Positions 33,203-44,411 of a stretch of DNA of 64,000 nucleotides are shown here, piece after piece. Each line of letters starts with the position of its first letter. Position 1 is the stretch's first letter. This DNA comes from Ostrinia nubilalis (taxonomy: Eukaryota; Arthropoda; Insecta; Lepidoptera; Crambidae): positions 2,947,001-3,011,000 of the forward strand of contig NC_087097.1 of NCBI RefSeq assembly GCF_963855985.1, written 5' to 3'. A model generated the notes under the pieces. The model was not told the origin of the DNA and did not search any database. It saw only the letters and a list, made by a program, of their open reading frames with translations. The position numbers and the translations under genes are program-made.

Positions 33203-33414
33203 TGAGGGCTATCGTTTTTATACTCAACAGTTGGCACCCCTGGCGATTGACAGGACCTTACTCTACAGTGGCGCCATCTTGATGAGTGCAAATGCGATAG
33301 TCCTCCTACCACTTTCGCGCTCACCAGTTGGCGCCACTGTCTTCGCTACTAGCAAGTGACAGGACCTTACTCTACAGTGGCGCCAACTGGTGAACACTAA
33401 AACGATAGCCCCCA
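33203..33414. mobile_element. MITE with GGGCTATCGTTTT ends
   Basis: GAGGGCTATCGTTTTTATAC at left and CTAAAACGATAGCCCCC at right; inside, the block GACAGGACCTTACTCTACAG, TGGCGCCA occurs twice as a direct repeat (33250 and 33357), with an inverted TTGGCGCCACTGT at about 33328. The inner copies make a compound palindrome. Confidence 0.75.
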
Positions 33415-33460
33415 TTAAGTTAAGACAGGACAGAGGGCTAAGTGTGACTTTACATCAAAA

Positions 33461-33563
33461 GTCGTCACTAGCGAGCGCGTCAAAAAAATCTATGAAGAGT
33501 TCTTGAAAGTATCCGCTAGGGTCGCTCTACAATCCGTCATTTTTACGCAGTCACTAGTGAAGA
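33461..33563. mobile_element. MITE family B, fragment
   Basis: GTCGTCACTAGCGAGCGCGT, AAATCTATGAAGAG, TTGAAAGTATCCGCTAGGGT and TTTTTACGCAGTCACTAGTG follow the order of the copy at 7731, with outer arms lost. Confidence 0.6.
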
Positions 33564-34257
33564 CATATTATTGTCCACATACATTCGTCGTCAAATAAAT
33601 CGCACCTCCCGCGACAAGCACTTTTAAACGTATGCATCCCCACTTCCCACCAATATTGGCACTACTTAAAAGCCTAGTTCTAAACTTGATTTCATTATAG
33701 GAAAGGTTTTTACCCCAAAAATGTGTCTTTAGAAGGATCCAGAGTCACTTCTTCAAAAAATAGGTAGTTACGTTTGAGCCAACTTTTATGGCTATAAAAC
33801 TGTTAAGTTGGGATTAATCGCTATCCATCGGTTAAAGAGGACACGTGAGATCATTATTTGGTTGTATAACCATAAAAATTGGTCTAATTAATCCCAGAGG
33901 TGAGCCCAAAGTGAGGTCTTTTTTCAAGTCACATTTATGGTATATGTTAATAATATATTAAGAAATTGAATGTATTTTTCTTTAAGGATATTTATTGGGC
34001 TTTCAAATAACACCAATATTGTTGGGGCACCATGATTGTGCCAGAAGAAAATTTTTAAAGTTCGCGTCGCGGAATGTGCGGTTTATTTGATGTTCACATA
34101 ACGCGTCATTCAAGCCCACAACAATAAAAGTTACAGAGAAGAATTTTAATCAAATCCAGATTTCAATGGTAGAAAAATGTATGCGGCGCATATTAAAAGT
34201 AAAACAGACGATGAATATAAAGCTGCCCTAATGAGTGCAATAAAAGGGAGGCAGTCT
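33564..34257. other. Non-coding stretch, nothing recognised
   Basis: No supported feature. Confidence 0.4.
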
Positions 34258-34558
34258 CGTGGAATGCAAAAAACGCATCGCCCACGGGTTTCTAGGTCAC
34301 CGCGACTCTTTGCGTCGATACGACGCGATTGTGGTGCAGTTAGCGATCTATGCCTCTTAACTGGTATTATAAATGTAAAAACACTTATGTAAGAGTAGGT
34401 AATTAAGTCGCGGAATGCAAAAAACGCATCGCCCACGGGTTTCTAGGTCACCGCGACTGTTTGCGTCGATACGACGCGATTGTGGTGCAGTTAGCGATCT
34501 ATGCCTCTTAACTGATGTTATAGATTCGAAAACACTTATGTAAGAGGAGGTAATTAAG
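34258..34558. repeat. Tandem duplication, two 151-bp units
   Basis: The units (34258 and 34409) share GGAATGCAAAAAACGCATCG, CCCACGGGTTTCTAGGTCAC, TGCGTCGATACGACGCGATT and GTGGTGCAGTTAGCGATCTA nearly without change, and diverge slightly towards the ends (AACTGGTATTA against AACTGATGTTA). Within each unit GCATCGCCCACGG and TCGATACGACGCG give local symmetry. Both strands stay partly open, but no domain is recognisable. Confidence 0.85.
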
Positions 34559-34736
34559 ATTGGGATATCACACGCTGAAGTCGTGACGCACAAAAAATAC
34601 GTAGAGCCAAGCAATATTAACCATATTGTTGCCACAAAAACTGTAAAATATTGTGTGTCTGTTTAGAGATGGATGAGTACCTGAGTGAAGAATGCGAAAA
34701 TAAGCTTCTTGCCGCAAACACAAGTTAAAAGCTTTA

Positions 34737-34815
34737 AGGCTGGGTTGCACCATCTTACTTTAACTTTGACAAACGTCAAAAATCTGTCAAACTCCATACA
34801 AAATACAACAAGTTG
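34737..34815. mobile_element. MITE family A, left half only
   Basis: GGCTGGGTTGCACCATCTTA, CTTTGACAAACGTCAAAAAT and CTGTCAAACTCCATACAAA are followed by unrelated sequence; the right terminus is missing. Confidence 0.7.
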
Positions 34816-37270
34816 TGTTTAATTTTTTGACTGCGTGATAATGGGTTTTCGTGGCAAACTAACTTATCACACAGGTGAAACCATAAACAAAAACTAAGAT
34901 TTCAATATTTGATTCAGTATTAGGTACGTAGGTAATTGTAATATAGAAACTATAATTGTTATGTCAAGAATCCACCAAATCGTTATTAAAAATAAGCTTT
35001 TGGTACAGAATTTATTGAGCGAAAAGCTATTAAACATTATTAATATAGGTACTATAAATAGACGAATACAAAACGTAACTCGCTCTCGCGTCGTAAGATG
35101 TGAAAATACATCGCGCAATACAAAATGACTAATGACTTGTCAGATCCTCCACATGAGCGGGAAAATAAAATGCCCGAATTTTTTGGTCATTTATAATTCA
35201 AAATTGCCTTCAAAAAATGGTCTAAGGTCAGTCACCTACTCGTAAGGCGCTTTTCAGATTACGATTTTCGGCGCTTTTTTAAGCGCAAACCTACATGCAT
35301 AGATTCGCTAAAAAGTTCTAGCGTACAAACCTTCGGCGTATATTAAAAAAAAAGCTAATCAAAAACCCTTATGACTAACGCTCTTTCTGGAAAAAAGTCA
35401 ATTTTACTTTGTGACAGTTTTCTTATCAACGAGTGAAGTTTTAGCTACCTCAACCCTACCTTTTTAACATTGGCTACTAAAAATAAAATTACTAACATAG
35501 TACTGATTTAGAGTAGGCAAGTTACGAATTTTCAAACATTATTGGTGTCGACTCTACATTCAATCGAATCGTGGAGTCGGTTACAACCGTTACCGAAAGA
35601 ATCGATATTTCAAAAATCTGTCGACATCGATTCTATAAATAATCTGACGTCTCGATTATATCAATCGAGTCGTGGAATCGGGTCGTGGCATTGAGTGGAG
35701 GCGTTAAAGAGGGGGATCGGCGCGGATCTTCTATCACCTTGCCTCTTTTAAATGAATAACCAGGCCTGTTCATCTCCGCGAGTTTACATCGAAAACAAAA
35801 CACGCACGATTGCCCCCTACAAGAGTACTATTCGACAAGGCCTCACATACGAGCGAACATTGACTCACGCACGCGTATTCTTGTGTATGATGGAAAAAAA
35901 TAAAGAAAATGGTGTACTAAATACTGTGCAGTATTTAACTGCCTAAATAATAATAAAAACACAGAATGTACTTTTTTAAGTTGCCTGAAGACACTGAGAG
36001 GTAAATAAGTAGTTAATATTATTCATGATAATTCATGCTAAATAATGTATTTCCTCCGCCATTTTCTGCAGATTGGCACCTCACGTCACATCATTTTACC
36101 AAAGTCAGCCCTATAGCTTCGGCGCAGTACCGATCATTGACGTTTGTCAACAAAACTTCTGACAAACTTGCTTGACTCTTGAGACAAGCTAAATTACACC
36201 ATATTGTTAATGACATTGAGCATACATTTTTTTAAATACCTTCGCGAAGTAAAACTTCTGTACGTAGTACTTATTATTATTCTGTGGAATAACGGCGGGT
36301 GGGTTTTGTTCTATTTTTGAATTACAAGCTGTGATTGGTCGGTTTCGATATTGATGGATCGCAGAGATATTACGATGATTTTTATGACGGATTTAGCCGT
36401 GTACGAGTATTGGACGTGTATTTAAGGTATAGATAAAATGATCTGGCATATTTACAGATGACGGTATTTAAGGGCACCTTAAGTACAAAAGTATCTAGTG
36501 TAAAGTTGTTCCGATAATTTCCTTTTAATTACGAGTTTAAAGGTACTTTTTAAATGAAGCCTTGTTTAATAAATAATACATTGATTGCGATTCAGTCTAG
36601 ATAAAATAATGTGTTGATTTGAGTTCTAAGAAGGCTGCTTACATAAAAAATAAGTAAGCACTAGTATTTATTATGTAATAATAGCTGTCATTATACAGTC
36701 GACGTCCATCAAGCTAAATACTGGGTATCCTATGTACCTACTGGCAATAAGTGATACTTACAAGGACAATGTACGCTGTAAATACGCTGGCTATTTTATG
36801 TACATTTCACTGAACGTTTGCCCAAAACAATAGCTTTTCAAACTGGTTTAATATTCTAATTTTCTCGTTCCATAAACAGAGTAACTTAACCCTTAGAAAC
36901 TCTGACCCAGTTTGCGTCGCACCAATTCAATATGAAAAAAGGGATTTCGCAAAAATCCAGCTCGAAATAAAATGAGTACAAATTGCAGGGCCCGATTCCG
37001 CGCTGTAGTTTCGCTTTCATTTATTTTTTATTTGAAATCAATTGCTGCTCTTTTGTGGGGAGATTTTGCACTTTTGAAGGGTTAAGTACCGTTTAGCTTA
37101 GATAAAGTATTAATTCAATTATTAATGTACTAATTATGATGGTTTTTAACGACAACGTACTAGTTTAGCCTGTCACAGTGTTTATGTGCAATTGCCACTG
37201 AATTTTAGGTATACTTTATTATCCCTATTTAATATGACTACAGTATAGAATACAAATAATTCATAAGGAT
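34816..37270. other. 2.4-kb non-coding stretch, little structure
   Basis: At 35560-35690 there are scattered CGATTC/TCGATT words and a rough GTCGTGGAATCGG repetition. At about 36055-36130, CCGCCATTTTCTGCAG, GCACCTCACGTCACAT recalls 24115-24145, suggesting a faint shared repeat. Nothing else. Confidence 0.35.
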
Positions 37271-37329
37271 GTTAAAAAGGACCTAAAAAAATAAAGAACT
37301 GTGCTTTATTTTTTTAGGTCCTTTTTAAC
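37271..37329. repeat. Perfect 26-bp inverted repeat, 7-nt loop
   Basis: 37271-37296 (starting GTTAAAAAGGACCTAAAAAA) and 37304-37329 are exact reverse complements around AACTGTG. It is a mini-palindrome like the one at 611-675. Confidence 0.9.
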
Positions 37330-37468
37330 AAATATTTCAGACCAAAATGTTAAAGGTAAGGTATTTTCAGTAGCTATTTGCCTTCTGCCCGCTAAAAATA
37401 AAATACCCAAGAAATGTAAAGAAAACTTCTAAAATATCTGACACTAAAACATACACGTAAGTTTAATA

Positions 37469-38398
37469 CAGGGTGGCCCAGAAGAAAGTTCACTTTTGAA
37501 AATGTAAGGAAACGAAAACTGTAAATTTTTGTAAAACTTTAACCATTGTAATTTAAAGGAAATTTCATGCAATTTATTTTTAAATTTACTTTCTTTTTTA
37601 AATTTCATTGTACATGTGATTCCCTTGACGTTTACAATATTCTGTCAACATACATAATGGAAAACTTTCGTAAGAGTTACCTTGAAATGGATTAAGGATG
37701 GATGAATGCTGCAGAGTTTTTGGATTTTTAGAGTATACTCTGCTCATAATGTAACCTCACAAAAAGAAGTCTGCTGGAATGAGATTAGGGCTTCTTAGTG
37801 GCAACGAGATTTCACCCCTGCTTAATTGGTTTGTTGCATCGAAAGGATGATTAATTTTTGAGAGCGCCATACTGGCATGCTGAAAAGCTTTTTGATTTCA
37901 AAGTGGCAAGATTCGCAAGGCTATGACAGGATCACTTGGTTTCATCAAGATTGGGCTACGTGTCACACTTCAAATGAGAGCATTTAGATGGCAAGAGACA
38001 TGTTCCCACAAAAAAAAATTTTAGGCAGGGGTGACATCTCCTGGCCACCAGGAAGCCCTGATCTCACTCCAGAAAACTCCTTTTTGTGGTGTTACCTTAA
38101 GAATAGAGTATACTTTTATAATCCAACAACCATGCAGCAACGGAAGCTGAACATTCGGCAAAAAATGGAAAATAGGTTTCGAGGTAATTCTAACGAACGC
38201 ATTTCAAGATTTTGATGTATGTTGATCGAATGTTGTAAGCGTCAAGGAAATCTCCTGAACGATGTAATTTAATAAAGTTAAATTTAAAAATAAACTTCAT
38301 TTAATTTTCTTTGAATTGTAATGAATAAAGTTCTATAAAATTACACAGAATTTTTTTCCTTGAATTTTCAAAAGTGAATTTCTTTCTGGGCCACCCTG
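37469..38398 (+). mobile_element. Mariner-like (IS630-Tc1-mariner) element, complete but inactive
   Basis: Inverted ends of about 40 bp begin CAGGGTGGCCCAGAA on both sides and are flanked by TA (37467-37468, 38399-38400), the target duplication of this superfamily. Total length is 930 bp, short for a mariner, so some coding sequence is probably lost. Confidence 0.9.
37930..38215 (+). pseudogene. Mariner-type transposase, C-terminal part, inactivated
   Basis: This enzyme cuts and rejoins element ends using a D-D-D triad. In one frame I see WFHQDWATCHTSNESI (second catalytic Asp), an in-frame TAG at 37986-37988, GRGDISWPPGSPDLTP, then EN-SFLW where relatives have D at the third catalytic position, then CYLKNRVY. 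The distance from the second Asp to the Asn is 41 residues between them, fitting the DD41D (rosa-like) group and not the DD34D of classical mariners. The N-terminal half upstream is fragmentary, with stops. The stop codon, lost third Asp and broken N-terminus each suffice to kill activity. Confidence 0.8.
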
Positions 38399-39544
38399 TA
38401 CAAAATACAACCAAATTCATGTTGCATAATCCTAGCAAAATACAGGCTGAACAGTCTACAAATATTAACAATGGTTGAGCACTAAAATTCAAGAAGGTAA
38501 AGAACGTATTTTTCCAAGCAAAAGCCGAGGCCATGGAACAAGCGGGCTCTATTCGAGTTTCAGATACTCGTACACGTTTCACACACGCGTTTCGCACCAC
38601 AACACGTCCGTTGTATGTTCGAGCTTGGACTCGGAATTTCAGGGACTGGATGATTTTTAATTTAATCGTGTCTCATGGTTTTCCGTTTAATGAAAACTTT
38701 TTATTGTTAGATTACTTTAAATTAGATGGTTTTAAAGATACCTAATGTTACTGTTTCTTGATATACTTAGGATAGATTTCGATATTAACTTTTCTCAAAA
38801 CAGAACGTCTTTCAAGACAACTGAAAAAAAATATTTGTTAATATCGCTTTTTTTAATTAATGACATTTTCAAATCAAATCAAATAATTTTTTTCGTCATC
38901 CCTTATTTACATTCTACAAACGCTTTCTGTGCATTTTGAGTAAAAAAATAAGAGTGGTCACTTTTCACCTATTGCACTAACATAAAATGCCCTACCAGTT
39001 ACAACACAATAAATATGAGCTCTTTTCAATACATTACTTACCAAACAAATAATTCGAAAGTTACTTTAATTCTTTATTCCGTAAATTTAGTAGCCTCCGT
39101 TGTTCAAATAACAGCACGAAATGCAACGCTCCTCCCTCGAGTGAGCACTGAAACCTGAAAACCGCGGATAGTCTTGTATAAGTAAAATCGCGGACCTGTT
39201 GTTGTAAGAAGTGTATTTCAGGATTGCTACTGTATTAAATTTCAGGCAGTTGGCATCTGTTTTATGGTTGACATGGTTCTTACAAAAATAACATCTCGGA
39301 GAAACAAAATCTAAGTAAAACGATTGCTCTATTCAAGTAATTCGTTTCAAGCGTGGGGAGCGTACAAGCCGGTCGAGATACTGCACACCTGGCTGCCGTG
39401 ACGTCACCATCGACACCGGTACGGACAGGACAAACGCGGGAAGTGCGCGGGTACGGCTAAGAACTCACGGCGCGATATTCAACCGAGGCCGCGGCGGTTG
39501 TGGAATTGCGGTTTTATTCCAAAACTCACGGGAGCGAATCCTCC
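38399..39544. other. Non-coding stretch with raised GC and a CRE palindrome near its end
   Basis: TGACGTCA at 39399-39406 lies in a locally GC-rich segment (about 39350-39500: ACACCGGTACGGACAGGAC, GAAGTGCGCGGGTACGG). A CREB-type site is possible, but no transcription unit is visible. Confidence 0.35.
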
Positions 39545-39612
39545 ATTTGCCTCTGGTAAATTAAAGGATCGTGTTCCTGCAGTGAAGACTAAATGTCCTG
39601 ATGATTATGAAT
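39545..39612 (+). mobile_element. LINE-like 3' end, family L5 (CTGCAGTGGAGACTAAATG)
   Basis: TTTGCCTCTGGTAAATTAAA, GTGTTCCTGCAGTGAAGACT, AAATGTCCTGATGATTATGA. Sister copies at 41150-41235 and 61715-61790 have a (GATGAT) tail, as expected for RTE-like elements. Confidence 0.6.
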
Positions 39613-40342
39613 CAAACAATGATTTCCATAAAAAAAGAAACAAACCCGTAAAAATTCATTTACTGTAGTAGTGTCATAATACTATAGCCTTACGAGCCAA
39701 GACATGAACCCGAGCCCTTGATTACGTGAAATTAATTAAAACTATTTTCTCCAGACAAGTTCATGGCATTAATTAGTCAACTAAACTGGAATTTGAAAGT
39801 TTTTAATTTGTAAAAGCGCTTTCAAAAGCTTATTTGCAGAAAGTAAATGACTTTCGACTCTTTGACTTTTAAACTTTATATTTGCTTGAAGATTTTTAGT
39901 TTTTCTCCAAACGAAATGGAAAATTGGATTGACAAACAGCAAAATTACTTTTTATTATGGACTCTACACACCAAGCCCGCCGCCCTCATGAATCGTCAAC
40001 TTTTGACATGTTGTCGTAAGATATGGAAAGTACAAGTCGTCGATAATGATTTTCTGAAAGAAAGCCACTGACACCGATATAATAATCAAAAAAAATTGCC
40101 TAAGCTGTTTAATTAAATTATCTGTCAAAGCTTTATTTTTAAAATCACCTTTTTGCTAACCGATTGTTCTTGGGCGGGCTGCGCCCTTTTGCTCAACTGG
40201 CATCCGCAGAATACCAGTGGTCGTGACGCGCTCTCTGCTGACACGGCTTATAATGAGCAGATGCCATTTTGGTGCATGTACCTTACTGTTTGATTTTATT
40301 ATATCTAATTGTTATTTTATTTTGTACTTGTCGAGTAAATAC
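39613..40342. other. Non-coding stretch, nothing recognised
   Basis: No supported feature. Confidence 0.4.
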
Positions 40343-40364
40343 TTTTTCTTTCTTTCTTTCTTTC
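40343..40364. repeat. (TTTC)n microsatellite
   Basis: Run of TTTC repeats after AGTAAATACT, similar in setting to those at 860 and 8690. Confidence 0.7.
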
Positions 40365-40868
40365 GTGTAGAGTCCTTTAGACGTAACGTCAACCTAAATA
40401 GTGGCATGGTAATATTATCTATAGTGGTATCTTATAAAGTTATAATCGCGGCTATTTTGCAACGAATTTGATCTGCTGTCGACTACACTACAAAAAATCA
40501 GCACCAAATCGGTAAATCACAGCGATCAGCCCTCAAACACATCAACAAAATACAAACGAAGATACAACCCTCGTAGCAACGCGGCACTCTCAGTAATTAT
40601 TCGCAAATTGGGTAAATCGAGAAAATAGGGGTCCTCCTCCGGGAGGCGAGTGACGGCGACTGAGGGTAGTCACTCGGAGGCCTTTTGGTAATTAATGGCG
40701 TGGGAAATGCAAACAGAGTGGAGAACTCTTTTTAATTACGTTTGCGAACGTGACTCGTTGTGTGACGTGGTCGCCTGACAATCGCGTAATATGACGTCAT
40801 GCTTAATTTTGACAGAAAAATCAAAAGAGAAATTGTAACTGAAAAAGTGTCGGGAAAAGTTACTACTC
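40365..40868. other. Non-coding stretch with a second CRE palindrome
   Basis: TGACGTCA at 40792-40799 is flanked by no other promoter-like signal. At 40630-40683, GTCCTCCTCCGGGAGGCGAG and GGTAGTCACTCGGAGGCC show local symmetry. Confidence 0.3.
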
Positions 40869-40991
40869 AGGCCCGAAACTGCGTTTAGCGGACGACCGCG
40901 CGGTTTCATACGAAAGTCCCCGCGCGGGTGCCCGCGACGGAGCACTTTGTATGAAACCGCGCCGCTGCCCGGTTAACGCAGTTTCTGCCCT
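40869..40991. mobile_element. GC-rich palindromic MITE
   Basis: AGGCCCGAAACTGCGTTTAG, ACCGCGCGGTTTCATACGAA at left pairs with TTTGTATGAAACCGCGCCGC, TTAACGCAGTTTCTGCCCT at right. About 50-bp arms; the centre is CCCCGCGCGGGTGCCCGCGA. 123 bp in total. Confidence 0.8.
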
Positions 40992-41149
40992 TAAAAATGA
41001 ATTAAGTGCTTAGATTAATTATGAGGACCTAATCGTAAGGTCGCAAAACAACCTGGATTATAAAACCGTATCGCAAAATCGGTAAAATATGGAACAATAA
41101 TACATACCTAAATATAAAAATAGTAACTTTATTAGGGGCCTGTAGCACC

Positions 41150-41235
41150 AAATCATCTATTTGGCTCTAGTAACTTAAAGAGAGTAGTGCTCCTGCAGTG
41201 GCGACTAAATGATATGATGATGATAATAATAATAA
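41150..41235 (+). mobile_element. LINE-like 3' end, family L5
   Basis: ATTTGGCTCTAGTAACTTAA, GTGCTCCTGCAGTGGCGACT, AAATGATATGATGATGATAA. Diverged relative of 61715-61790. Confidence 0.6.
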
Positions 41236-41567
41236 TGTATTGGGATAGGAATCATCCTTCAAATAGCCTTCTATAAAATTGTGTACTCATAATAGCTTCA
41301 CACTACAACACTCTTAACTCTCGTTCTAAATGTGTTGTAAAATAAATCCTTTAGTTATATTGTTTCCGATACCTTTTATTACGCCATACTGCGTTTAAAG
41401 GCGTCATTGCGCCGTTTAACGACGCGTCTATACGAGTATGATGATGGAAGCAACAATGTAGCGAAGTCGTAACTCTTTACCACATCTTTAAGTTTCTCAG
41501 CTTCTTGATAATGATTGGCGATACGTTGTAGTATCTGGGTCAGTAAAGAATCATGTTATAGTCTTAA

Positions 41568-41658
41568 AACGGGACAATCCCCACCTCTCGTTCCCACCGC
41601 TGCAACTCCTGTGTAACCAGGATCTACAGCTTGACCGCCAATAAAAACCCTACCAGTG
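41568..41658 (+). repeat. Repeat family R3
   Basis: ACGGGACAATCCCCACCTCT, CGTTCCCACCGCTGCAACTC, CTGTGTAACCAGGATCTACA, GCTTGACCGCCAATAAAAA. Nearly the same as 63920-64000. An AATAAA-like end suggests a retroelement 3' terminus. Confidence 0.6.
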
Positions 41659-42804
41659 AAGGTCAAGTTTGTGCCGGGGGAAAGTTAAACTGACATTGGA
41701 CCCGCAATGAAATTGATCAAAAGAACATAGGAGGAGGTTCGACTTTCATCCAATGCAAAGCGGAGCGTGGCTAACAAAGATTTAGTAACATTTATGAAAA
41801 GATATGCACCACAGACACATCAATATGAGGACCTGTCTTATGAGCTATTAGCTACCTGCCTAAATAGTTTTTACAAAATCGTTTAAAGCACGGCAATATG
41901 GTCATAAAAGTAACTTACACGTCATATTTCAACACTGACGCCCGATTTCCTCCAAAGTGGAGAGAAGAGGAGATGTGTTTAAATAACCAATCAGATATTC
42001 GAACCGAAACTGAGCGGAGAGATGGTGTGGAAATAACGAAATCTGACATCTTCTCTCGTTTTTGTTTTGGTGGAATACGGGCCTCTTACAGGATGAGAAT
42101 ATGGAACCTCCCCAACCCGTCTGGCCGTGTGAGGAGTGTAAGCCAAATCTTTCAAATGTTTCTTTCATTTGCTTTTGATTTGGAAAGGGTGGTCGTACAG
42201 TGGAGACTTTAGCTATGACTTGATGATGATAAAGACTTTTCTAGGGTATAACTAAATTTCTATTTTTCCAAGGCACTGATATAGCTGAAAGACTCGTATG
42301 GTCGTGTCGTAAAATGGTCTGAAATTGTTTAAAATATTAAGCTGAAACTCTTCATGCAGTTGATCCCAGTGAATTAATACATCATTTCATTTTATACCCA
42401 CATTTCATAAATTTTATAGCAACATCACGGCAGCTACACAGTCATAATTTCACAGAAAATTCGTTTAAGAAATATTTTTTCCCTAGAAAGGAATTTATAG
42501 CTTGTGAGAACGCAAAAATGTCTGTCTGTCGTGCCAAATCAGGAATGCTTTGTTGATAACCTCTTAAGATAAGGGCTTTCAGCGGGAATTTATTTACTGA
42601 ACCTTGTTCCGATGTCGTGAAGACTATTCTGCTGTTTTGGTATAAGTCCAGGAAGTGAGAACCTCGACACACTTATGTCAGTAGTTTTTATAGCTATTCA
42701 TTTGATGTGGATTTGATTGTACGAAATGAGTTCGTGTTTTGGGGTTCCTTCAATTCAATTCCATGTTGGATTCTTGAAACAGTCCCTAAGAAGGTTTGTA
42801 ACCT
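41659..42804. other. Possible LINE 3' region at about 41890-42232; rest unrecognised
   Basis: A 104-codon plus-strand frame (41898-42212) runs into ACAGTGGAGACTTTAGCTAT, GACTTGATGATGATAAAG, which resembles a LINE C-terminus with (GATGAT) tail. I see no RT motif, so the call is weak. Confidence 0.3.
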
Positions 42805-42955
42805 CATCATCATCATCATCATCATCATCTCAGCCATAGGACGTTCACTGCTGAACATAGGCCTCCCCCAATGCTTTTCCTTGTTGCTCGGTTGGTAGCG
42901 GCCTGCGTGGGCCTTCCTGCTACCATTATGATGTCGTCGGTCCACCTTGTGACCT
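42805..42955 (-). mobile_element. RTE-like LINE 3' end with (CAT)8 tail
   Basis: A catcat run of eight trinucleotides, then ctcagccataggacgttcac, aacataggcctcccccaatg, ggttggtagcggcctgcg and gatgtcgtcggtccaccttg. The long uninterrupted trinucleotide tail suggests a relatively recent copy. Confidence 0.75.
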
Positions 42956-43454
42956 CAAGTTTTGTTTAATGGAAAAGATAAATGATCGTCCCCCGGCTTT
43001 GTCTAGGTTGTACCCGTATTTCTGCCGTAGATAGTTGCTCAAAATTATAGGTAGAAATCAATCGCCATGAAATGGAAATATTTTTTTAAAACGTGACCAT
43101 TTGGAGATATCCTCCTTAAGTCACAAAATGTTTACCTCTTTTATTTTAGACCATTAAAAAAAAGAAATGTCAGCAACAGCAGTCGTATTAAAAAACGCAG
43201 CGAAAGGTAAACAAATAGATTCCACTGTGCGATGTTGATCCCAACCGGCGTCAAAGCGACTCAGCTAACATGTGTCGCGCCGCAAAAGGAAGCATTTTGC
43301 TTTCGGACTCGCTGAAATTGGCCCAGACGTACCTTTGTAGTTTTTGGAAAGAAGGTCGTGGCTAAACTTTTATGGTAGCTTTAGAAATGTTAGATAATAT
43401 AGTTTATTAAGTCATTTAATGTCTAGTAGTCGTGTTTCTTGACTAAGTTTTTAT

Positions 43455-43525
43455 ATAGCCAAATGACGTCCACAGCTTTAAAAAACCCTCTCCCAAGGAT
43501 TTCCACGACTTACTTGGTTACTTAG
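43455..43525 (-). mobile_element. Degenerate RTE-like LINE 3' end
   Basis: TAGCCAAATGACGTCCACAG, AAAACCCTCTCCCAAGGATT, TCCACGACTT: an old diverged copy similar to 23525-23610. Confidence 0.45.
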
Positions 43526-43606
43526 TTTACTCTCACTTGCTTACTTCTGTACTTTTAGAAAAAATGGTAACTACTTGCAAAACTTTTGTGGTAGCTTTGG
43601 ATAGTT

Positions 43607-43894
43607 ATTAAATAAATAAATATCATTGGACATTTTACACTGCGCTTCTAGTCCCAAACTAAGCAAAGCTTGTACTAGGGTACTAATAGACAACGGATAT
43701 AAACATACTTAAATACTTTTTTTTGTAAAGATATACCTACATATTATACATATGTAGAAAACACCCAGTCCAATACAAACACATACGAGTATGTTCAAAA
43801 TGTTCATGCTCACAAATGTTTGTACTGTGCGGGAATCGTACCGCAACCTCCGGAATAGTAGTCCGTTTCGAACCACTACACCAAACGGCCGACA
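43607..43894 (-). mobile_element. tRNA-derived SINE, family S2, full length
   Basis: Matches 9051-9328 from the AATAAATAAATATCATTGGA tail through CTAGTCCCAAACTAAGCAA to the head CCACTACACCAAACGGCCG. The B-box is damaged (GGAATCGTACCGCAACC, one base lost), unlike the intact B-box at 9051-9328. Confidence 0.8.
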
Positions 43895-44276
43895 AACTGT
43901 CACGCATATGTAATTAAAATCACGTAAATGTGTCGTTATGGCGTTCTTTGGCTTGCCACTTTATTTAATGTTTGTGGGCTTTACTGAAACATTTCATTCA
44001 TGATGACATGATGATAAAAGTGTAGTATAAGGTTTTTCTACATTGGTTCTGGAATCAATGGTTTCTTGATTTTGGTTAGTAACTAGTTGAGACCTACGCT
44101 GTTATAAAAATACTTATATGTAAGCATGTGATTAATTTTAAAAACTGTCTAATAATTGTAAGTTTTTTTTGTGAATTATCCTCTTAGCATTTCGGATGCA
44201 AAATCTCATTGACAACTTTCTTCGTTGTATAATTTTTCAATTTCCTTATTTTTGTGCTATTAACTGTGTCTACCTG
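43895..44276. other. Non-coding stretch, nothing recognised
   Basis: No supported feature. Confidence 0.4.
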
Positions 44277-44411
44277 TACAGTCAGCGTCAAATAAATCGT
44301 GCGTGACACCTAAAAATGGCCAAAAACAAGCTTATTCCAGTTGTAACAAAGACGTGTTGCGAACTTTTTGACTGCATTTTGGGTGTCACGAACCATTTGG
44401 TGCTGACTGTA
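44277..44411. mobile_element. MITE with TACAGTCAGC ends
   Basis: TACAGTCAGCGTCAAATAAA, TCGTGCGTGACACC at left mirrored by GGGTGTCACGAACCATTTGG, TGCTGACTGTA at right. 135 bp. The middle is non-coding. Confidence 0.8.

Noticed and set aside
34146..34635. A duplicated exon encoding a repeated peptide (SLTAPQSRRID...)
   Set aside because: The peptide repeat merely reflects the 151-bp DNA duplication, and no splice sites or domain support coding.
41898..42212. 104-codon plus-strand frame as a host gene
   Set aside because: It ends in a GTGGAGAC...GATGATGAT sequence like a LINE 3' tail and contains no known domain; kept only as a weak LINE-end candidate.
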